Source: Dichetophora obliterata
Lineage: Eukaryota; Arthropoda; Insecta; Diptera; Sciomyzidae
Direction: 5' to 3'
NCBI GenBank assembly: GCA_963920525.1
Contig: OY986436.1
Coordinates: 176,729,361-176,793,360, forward strand
DNA: 64,000 nt
In this document: positions 57,684 to 64,000 of the stretch, in pieces
Layout of the letters: every line of letters starts with the position of its first letter
Numbering within the stretch: position 1 is the stretch's first letter
Translations under genes and position numbers: made by a program
Notes under the pieces: generated by a model
Told to the model about the DNA's origin: nothing
What the model saw: the letters and a program-made list of their open reading frames with translations, nothing else
The model's database searches: none

Positions 57684-59039
57684 CAGAGAACTGCACTAGC
57701 CTACTTGAAACTCTATTTCAAGTACTTGCTTAAAATACAAGTTCAAGCTAGCTTGAGCTTGATAATTTTGAATCAAGTACAGCTTGTAATTGAATATAAA
57801 TAAGCCCACGACAGCTTGCGACTTGCAAGTATGCTAGCTTAAAAGCAAACGGCACGAAGTTTCAAGTAAAGGAAAGCTTGATGACTTCGTCAAAAAGCTT
57901 GGAAAGCTAAAAATTGAAGGCAAGTATCCAATTAAAGCAAGTATCCAAAAAATTCTTGTTTAGAGAGAGCTTAAGCGTAATAGGACTTTTAAGGATTCTG
58001 TGGACTCCGTGGTTGGAAGTTTTAGGGGTAAATTATTTCGAAGATGATGTCAAACTTTAAAATTTAAGATGGCGGATAGAGTTGCCAACTAGATTTTTTT
58101 ATTTTTTGCGAATTCTTGTAATTTTGATATTCTGATAACGGATTTGATTTCGAATATAATGTCGCAGTTTTAAAATTTAAGATAGAGGTTAGGGCTGCCA
58201 CCTAAATCTTTACCACAGTATTGCCACCTAATAATATGTAATTTTAAGAGTTTTTAACATCATTTATCAGTGTTAAGGAGTCGCTGATTTCGAATCTAAA
58301 GTCAGAATTTTAAAATTCAAGATAGTGGATAGGGTTGCCACCTTGATTTTTTGTAGTTTTATGAATTCGGGGCTGGCAAAAAAAAGTGGTACACCAAAAA
58401 TGGGTCGTTGAATCCGAATCCGTTGTCAGAATTTCAAAATTATAAAATTTTGAAATATTAGGGTTGCCACCTAATAATATGTCTTTTGAAAAGTTTTAAA
58501 CGTCACTTATCAGTGTTAAGGGGTCGTTGATTTCGAATCTAAAGTCAGAATTTTAAAATTCAAGACGGTGAATAGGGTTGCCACCTTGATTTTTTGTAGT
58601 TTTATGAAATCGTGGCTGGCAAAAAAAAATTATGCTCCAGAAATGGGTCGCTGAATCCGAATCCGTTGTCAGAATTTCCAAATTATAAAATTTTGAAATA
58701 GGGTTGCCACATAATATTCTGGCAATAACAACAGAAAAAAAGTTACACGAACTCCGCATAATAAATGAAACGAACAACGAAACAAACGATCGTTAGTCGC
58801 TTCCGACGTTAGTGCAGTCGCATAGAGTCGAAACCGGAGTTGAAAAGTAGAAAATTTGACTTTTTCCACCAACTCATGTGGGGTAGAAACAAAATAGAAT
58901 CACGTCAGACATATAATTCGTTTTTCAGAAGCCAGTCGCGAATTGTAAGGAAAAAATAAATCAAGTTCCTGCATATCAAATTAAAGCTTGATATTTTTTC
59001 AAGTAGCTCGATTTTCATTTTACTTGTTGCAGATCTCTG
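57684..59039. mobile_element. hobo-type hAT, non-autonomous, 1356 bp
   Basis: Left end CAGAGAACTGCACTAG carries the 12-bp sequence known for hobo ends; the right end reads inward CAGAGATCTGCAACAAG. An exact 8-bp duplication GTGTGAAC flanks it (57676-57683, 59040-59047). Left and right subterminal zones (57700-57960, 58960-59020) are packed with AAGCTTG / TCAAGTA motifs, probably transposase sites. The centre is a tandem repeat (see 57990-58720). No transposase gene. Confidence 0.92.
57990..58720. repeat. Higher-order tandem repeat: ~120-bp monomers in ~241-bp dimers
   Basis: The box GGGTTGCCACC (with variants) recurs at about 58076, 58190, 58221, 58335, 58464, 58577 and 58704. Alternate copies are more alike: type A is followed by TTGATTTTTTGTAGTTTTAT, type B by TAATAATATGT. 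The B boxes lie 243 and 240 bases apart. Each monomer also has a GTCAGAATTT-AAAATT segment preceded by GAATC. Copies before 58220 are more diverged, as at the edges of a satellite array. Confidence 0.88.
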
Positions 59040-59206
59040 GTGTGAACATGGTTCATATTAATTTTGATTTTTTTTTAAATAATAATACCTTAATTTATGT
59101 TAAAATTCTTTTTAGTTTTTGTCTTTATTTGAAGTACGCGTGGCTCTTTGGAAGGTTTTGAAAATCTTAATGTGGCTCATAATGGCCTCACTCGTGCCCA
59201 CCCCTG

Positions 59207-62200
59207 ATCTAAGCCACGTGAATTTTAGTGGTATTTAATTTGTCTTACTGTCGGAAAAAGGTAATTTTCATGGGAATTGTTCCGAATTTTGACTGGCAAC
59301 CTTAATTTACAGGCGGCTACCGCCTTTCACTTTGTATTTTTAATAAATCCTTTTTAAAATGTATTTACTTCTTTTTTTTGTGACCTAAAAAACTCTTTTA
59401 AATTTAAACAAAAAAGATACGGCTTTTCGAACTATTTGTGATAATTTCAGTTTATAAAACAAACATAAAAAAAGCGGCAACTACAGTGTATGTTCCACAG
59501 TTTTTGCATTTTTAATAAAATCTGAAAAAATATCATTAATATTAAAAGCAGACTGGATTTCACTATCCTGAAGAAACAAATATTTATAACCATCCAAACC
59601 CTAATCAATTAATTTTTGATAAATAACTGAAAGTTGTTGATCTAAGAATATTGAAATATGTTTATGCCGCATTCCTCCAAACATATTTATCGACCATATT
59701 TCTGTGATTTTTTGAGCTTTTTAATGCACTTTAAATTGATTTTTATCGTGCATATTATAATTTTCTCTAATTATAAGCATATATTATCGCACTCATTAAG
59801 AATTGTAACTCATTGACTTAGATATAAATAAATAAGTAGATATATGCTAAGTAGAATATAAAATCTTAAAGTTATTTTATTGTTCTAATACATCCGCAAT
59901 AAAATTGATTCATGACCAAGCCAAAAATGCTTTCATTTAGACCACATGTCTGAATGTTCGTTTCGACAGAATTTATTCCTAATATCATAAATATTGACTA
60001 ATTTTTATGGACTGTAATATTCGAACTTTAGCTTTTTGCTTACAAATGACTGGCTCTCGAAATGAACCTAAATAAAAGATGATGATTTTGTTCAAATGAG
60101 TTTCCAAGAACGATTTAATGCTTGCCATTCATCATTTTGTGTGTCGGAATTAATTTTTCAAATCATCAATTTCTTATTTGGATGTTATACTGCTGTCATT
60201 TATGAATGTAGGTCTTGATATTTTTTCAAATGTATCTATAAGCAGTGGTGTAAGTTGAATATTTTTTCAAGGAGTTTGCCTAAGAAAGCGATTTTTTAAC
60301 AAAAAAATTTATTGTCCTTCGAAAATATATGAAATAATAAAATAAATTTCAGTTCAACTGAATAGCCTTCCTTCATGGACAGTTTAGCAAACCGTTATTT
60401 GCCAATCAATTACAAATACATTTATTGAATGAAAACATAGTAGAACTTTTAATCACCGCCTCTTAAAAAAATTCAGGTAAATTTATTTTTATCAGTTTTT
60501 AATCTTATAAAACCAAAATGTAAAAAAAATATTCCGAAAGCGAATCCCTTTGTAACATCCCCTTATCAATCGTTCTACACATTGTTGTTAAGCGTTTATG
60601 TGTGTGTATGTTTCTATAATTTTGACTGTCGGTTGCGAAGAAGCATTCATTTTTTATAATTTTTTTTTTTTTTTTTTTTGGTAAGTTATTCATTTTCCCA
60701 TTTCGGATTCTAGAATCATTCAATTTTGGGTGCCTTTTTACCAACGCAGAACATTTTTTTTATTTGCTCTTCAATGTGTTGGTAATGCGACTTTTGATGA
60801 TGCGTAGGAAATATGTGTGACTGCATGTATGTTATCTATGTGAATGTTCTCCTCTGCTAGCATACCAAAAAGCTTGAGTTTGAGTTGGGACTCGTATGTG
60901 TGTAAATATGTGTACATGTGTGCTTGAATAATGCTTTTAGCGAAATTATTTTATCCTGCATCTCTGTTCTGTATATTAGGGTGGGCAGATTTGATAAAAT
61001 TAATTTTTTTACATGGATTTTTTATTAAAGGATAAAAAACCATTCGTGGGTGTTTGTTTTTTTGAAGCGAAGCCCCGTTTTATTGATTTACTTTGATGAA
61101 AATATCAAAAACTGACATATGAACTTACATAGTATTGGTAAAATTTCAAGGAAATCTACCAAGCATTTTTTACTTTGAAAATTTGGAAATCATTTATGTA
61201 AAAAAAAAAAGAAAATTAATAAAATATTTGTTATTGCTCCAGAAATAAGCTTGTTTTAAAAACTTATCTAAGAATTTTTTCATGACTCGGAAGCAAATCA
61301 TCGGATTTGGAAGCAATTTTTTTTAGTCATATTCTTCCCCCAAATATATCGAAAAAACCTTTTAAACCAATTGTAATAAAATTTTATTTGTAATTACGAA
61401 ATAGATTAATAACAATTAAAAAAATATAGAGTTCAGTAAAAATGTTCAGTAGCTTTTACAAACAGAAATGAGGTCGTAGATGACTCCATCGGACTGATGT
61501 CCAACTTTTTAAATTTTTTTCAATTTCATACCATAATAATTTTGTGTTTTCTTGAACTCTCTTGAATTTTTTGCAGTTCAAAAATCGAAAAATGGCAGAA
61601 AAAAATCTATTTTTGTAAAGACGAGGGGGGGTTTTGCAAAAATATACCTAAATTTTTGAAGCTAATAATAGTGGCAGAAGTGAAGTGATAGAAGCTTACA
61701 ATAGTGACAAAGAAGTGTCACTATTGAAAACGGAAGACATAGCCTTTCTTGGAAACGATGTCAACAACTTTGAGTCTGGCGCAGAATGAGACCCCACTCA
61801 ACGATTTTGTTCCTTTGAAGTGACGTAGATATTATTTTTTGCGAAAGTTGTTCGACCGTTCTCTAGAATTTCAGTAGTCCAAGATATGCTCTCTGACGAA
61901 AATTGCCATGGCACACCATTATCTGTGTTCGAAAATGAGAGTCAGCTCTCAACGTTATTACTTTTGATAAAGGAGCAAAGCATTAACACAATAAGTGAGC
62001 TCCTAGCATTTCTGAACATAACTTAAATGATGAATTATCATTTATATCCTTTTATTATACATTATTGGTACCTTATAACCACCGAAACCACAAAGAAGTA
62101 AAATTAGACACGATTAGACACCACCACAGCAGCAGATGATTAACTTTACTGGTCAAAATAAAATGAAGCAGTATGTCAAAGGAAAGCCAATTAAATAAGG

Positions 62201-62277
62201 TTTCAAATAATGGTGCCGTTGTGATGCTAACACTGGTTATATTTATCAAATTAATATGTACCTCGGAAAAAAGCGGA
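59207..62277. other. Non-coding region, no gene recognised
   Basis: AT-rich. A run of 20 T with few breaks lies at about 60660-60680 and TG-rich patches at 60598-60610 and 60895-60925. A frame-like stretch near 61875-62025 (LSDENCHGTPLSVF) has no assignable family. Confidence 0.5.
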
Positions 62278-62916
62278 AAATTTCAAGAATAGCGACAACT
62301 CTAATTTACATTTTTTTTTCGATTATATGGATTTTAGCCTCATCGCCGCAGGCCGCTCGCAATTGGTTTAGAAGTTATATGCCTCCAAAGTTGGAAAAAA
62401 TGGCCTTCAAATTTTGCTACTTTTTAAAGTTTTGAACAAAACTACACTTTATGTGTATCATATGAAAGGTAAATAAAGTACATATTCAACAAGGTATCAT
62501 ACATAAAAATCCTTGCATAAATTTTTAAGATATAACTATTTTTAGTGTATTGCTTTCGTAAAATGAAAATCACTAGTTTTTCAGACAAATTGTCTTACTT
62601 GATTTAAAGATCACAGTTAAATTTATATGACAAATTGTAAATATAAGAATAGGTATATCTTAAAAAGTTATGAATGGATTTTCATGTTTGATATCTCGTT
62701 GAATAGGTACTTGCATTAAATTTCTTTTGATACCCACAATGCGCAACACTAAAAGAAAAACAGTAAAATTTCTAGGCCATTTATGCAACTTTGGAGGCCT
62801 AAAACTTCTAAATCAATTGCGAGCGGACTAAAATTTTTCCAGATTTTGATTTAGGAGGTTGAAATACGTATAATCCAACAAAAAATATTGAAAAGTTGTC
62901 GCTTTTCTTGAATTAT
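62278..62916. mobile_element. Foldback element with ~270-bp arms
   Basis: Left arm 62278-62548 and right arm 62641-62916 are inverted copies (about 80% by eye) around a loop of about 90 bases. Landmarks: CCGCTCGCAATTGGTTTAGA facing TCTAAATCAATTGCGAGCGG; GCCTCCAAAGTTG facing CAACTTTGGAGGC; ATTCAACAAGGTATCATACA facing its diverged complement. A related fragment lies at 3905-4075. No coding capacity. Confidence 0.85.
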
Positions 62917-64000
62917 ACCAAAGAAAAAGCGCAGACTGACGGCAGCTTAGGTGAATCAGTGATATTTGCACTTTCGAAGGATTCGATAAAACTGGTTGCG
63001 AATTTTACTTTGACAATTTTTTCTGCTCTTTAGTTTTTAATACAAATTGTCTTAGTAGCGTATGAGGAAATGAAAGCTTATGAAACTGCAATGGATTGCT
63101 AAAATGTTAGACCAGTACATTAAAAAATTCAGTGTTGCAAAATTTATGCATTTTCTTTCAACAACATATCTGTTCTGAAATGGTTCGACATCAAAGCGTA
63201 CATATGTGCTCGAATATACTTTCACTTCTCAATGGCTTAGTTCACACGAGAAGCAAATGATTGAATGAATCTAAATTTTTTGTTGTTTTTCTAGCTAAAA
63301 AATTAACTTTCTGCCAGATAGAAAAATAGAAAATGAACTTCGAACGTAATCAAAATTTTGATGACGCTGAAGACCTGAATAATTGAGCGCTGATGATCTT
63401 CAGCATTTGCTTTTCAAGTGAACTCAGCCAATGTGACAGTTTAATGCCAAACTGCCAGATCTGTCAAGAATATTTCTATACAATGCCCTGAAATCAGTAA
63501 AATTTGCAATAATTTTATGGGCAGACGTGGATCTCATGGATCAAAAGGAAGTACCTATGAACTCGAACGATAATTGAAAATGAAATATTTTTGCGAAATA
63601 TGTAGCTACAATGTTTCCAAAATATTCGCGACAAAGAGAAATCACAGATAGAAGGAAATAAGAAAATAAAGCGTTTAACGATGAAATAAAAAACTAAATA
63701 AGAAAGACTTACAATATTTTTTACATTTCATTAAAGCTAGAGCTCTTTTTGAATACAAGTCTAGATTGATTTGAAAAGTTTTAGCAATCCGATTTAGTAA
63801 CTATTTACATAAGGTATCGAAAAATTTAAAAATATAATATATTAGGTATCATTTTTATAAATAAATTAAAATACGATTTTGAACTTGGTTGAAAATTAGC
63901 AACAGGACAGTCAACACAACAACATCAGTAAAAATAATGTTGCATTTTTTTGATGCGTGGAGTATCAAAATGCAAAAGTTTTGAAGAGATAATAAAATAT
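62917..64000. other. Non-coding AT-rich end of window
   Basis: No gene, RNA or structured repeat recognised. Confidence 0.55.

Larger units (their letters stand above)
55315..59206. mobile_element. hAT-like element shell enclosing a mariner and a hobo-type element
   Basis: Left end CAACGGTGGGCAAATGTGGC and right end, read inward, CAGGGGTGGGCACGAGTGAG share 10 of the first 12 bases; both sides then carry GAGCCACAT and GGCTCTTTG/CAAAGAGCC subterminal motifs. CAGGGGTGGGCA-type ends are typical of hAT. The flanking 8-mers do not match, so the duplication has decayed or a boundary is off. Inside are the mariner (56218-57504) and the hobo-type element (57684-59039), leaving about 1.25 kb of own non-coding sequence. 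Confidence 0.6.

Noticed and set aside
58221..58720. CRISPR-like regularly spaced repeats
   Set aside because: The whole 240-base period is repeated, not just a short unit with unique spacers; the setting is a eukaryotic transposon.

Overview
This window looks like AT-rich, non-coding DNA from an insect nucleus, most likely a brachyceran fly with a repeat-rich genome. I base that on the mobile-element mix (mauritiana-type mariner, Tc1, hobo-type hAT, piggyBac, Sola-like, RTE and RNase H-bearing LINEs, tRNA-derived SINEs) and on the CAG/CAA, ATT and TG simple repeats typical of Diptera. The species call is an inference. I found no host protein-coding gene, no real tRNA or rRNA gene, no CRISPR array and no bacterial-type operon or regulatory site. 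Nearly every recognisable coding stretch belongs to a transposable element. Only one is intact: a 347-residue mariner transposase at 56294-57337 on the minus strand.

Layout. 0-8 kb: an ATT microsatellite, a small foldback element (348-551), two pieces of a decayed LINE reverse transcriptase (1755-2450, 3141-3384), a tandem-repeat block (4248-4802) and two related tRNA-derived SINEs (6290-6492 minus, 7361-7694 plus). 8-12.9 kb: mostly featureless AT-rich DNA with one inverted repeat and one minisatellite. 12.9-24 kb: the most structured part. A decayed DNA transposon with about 250-bp inverted arms (12931-13187 and 23691-23936) carries a broken transposase-like gene (pieces at 13943-14375, 15484-16562, 22928-22998). 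A hAT-type element with an exact 8-bp target duplication (16563-22919) split that gene. The hAT element was then hit by a Sola-like transposon (16980-20057), itself hit by a SINE (18905-19250), and separately by two nested TTA-flanked MITEs (20305-21230, with 20374-20784 inside it).

24-36 kb: an RTE LINE 3' end (23938-24537) followed directly by an RNase H-bearing LINE (24545-26760); a Tc1 pseudogene (27480-28381 minus); a duplicated segment (29374-30840 and 31766-32356) in which one copy preserves the empty site of a 518-bp element present in the other; a TAA-flanked MITE; a mariner remnant; a collapsed piggyBac gene with a MITE at its deletion junction; and another LINE fragment. 36-47 kb is largely non-coding with one tandem repeat (43381-43791).

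47-64 kb: a 0.5-kb foldback (47281-47789); a Tc1/mariner-superfamily remnant (48629-49240); a hAT-like shell (49302-52368) enclosing a deleted mariner (50546-51767); a TTAA-flanked palindromic MITE (53075-54058); a second hAT-like shell (55315-59206) enclosing the intact mariner (56218-57504) and a hobo-type element (57684-59039) filled with a higher-order tandem repeat; and another foldback (62278-62916).

The elements interact mainly through insertion order. Target duplications and an empty site give a relative chronology. The two closely similar mariners with matching 28-bp termini point to the most recent activity. No cooperating gene system (defence, biosynthesis, secretion) is visible; the most novel candidate is the unassigned long-armed transposon at 12.9-23.9 kb.
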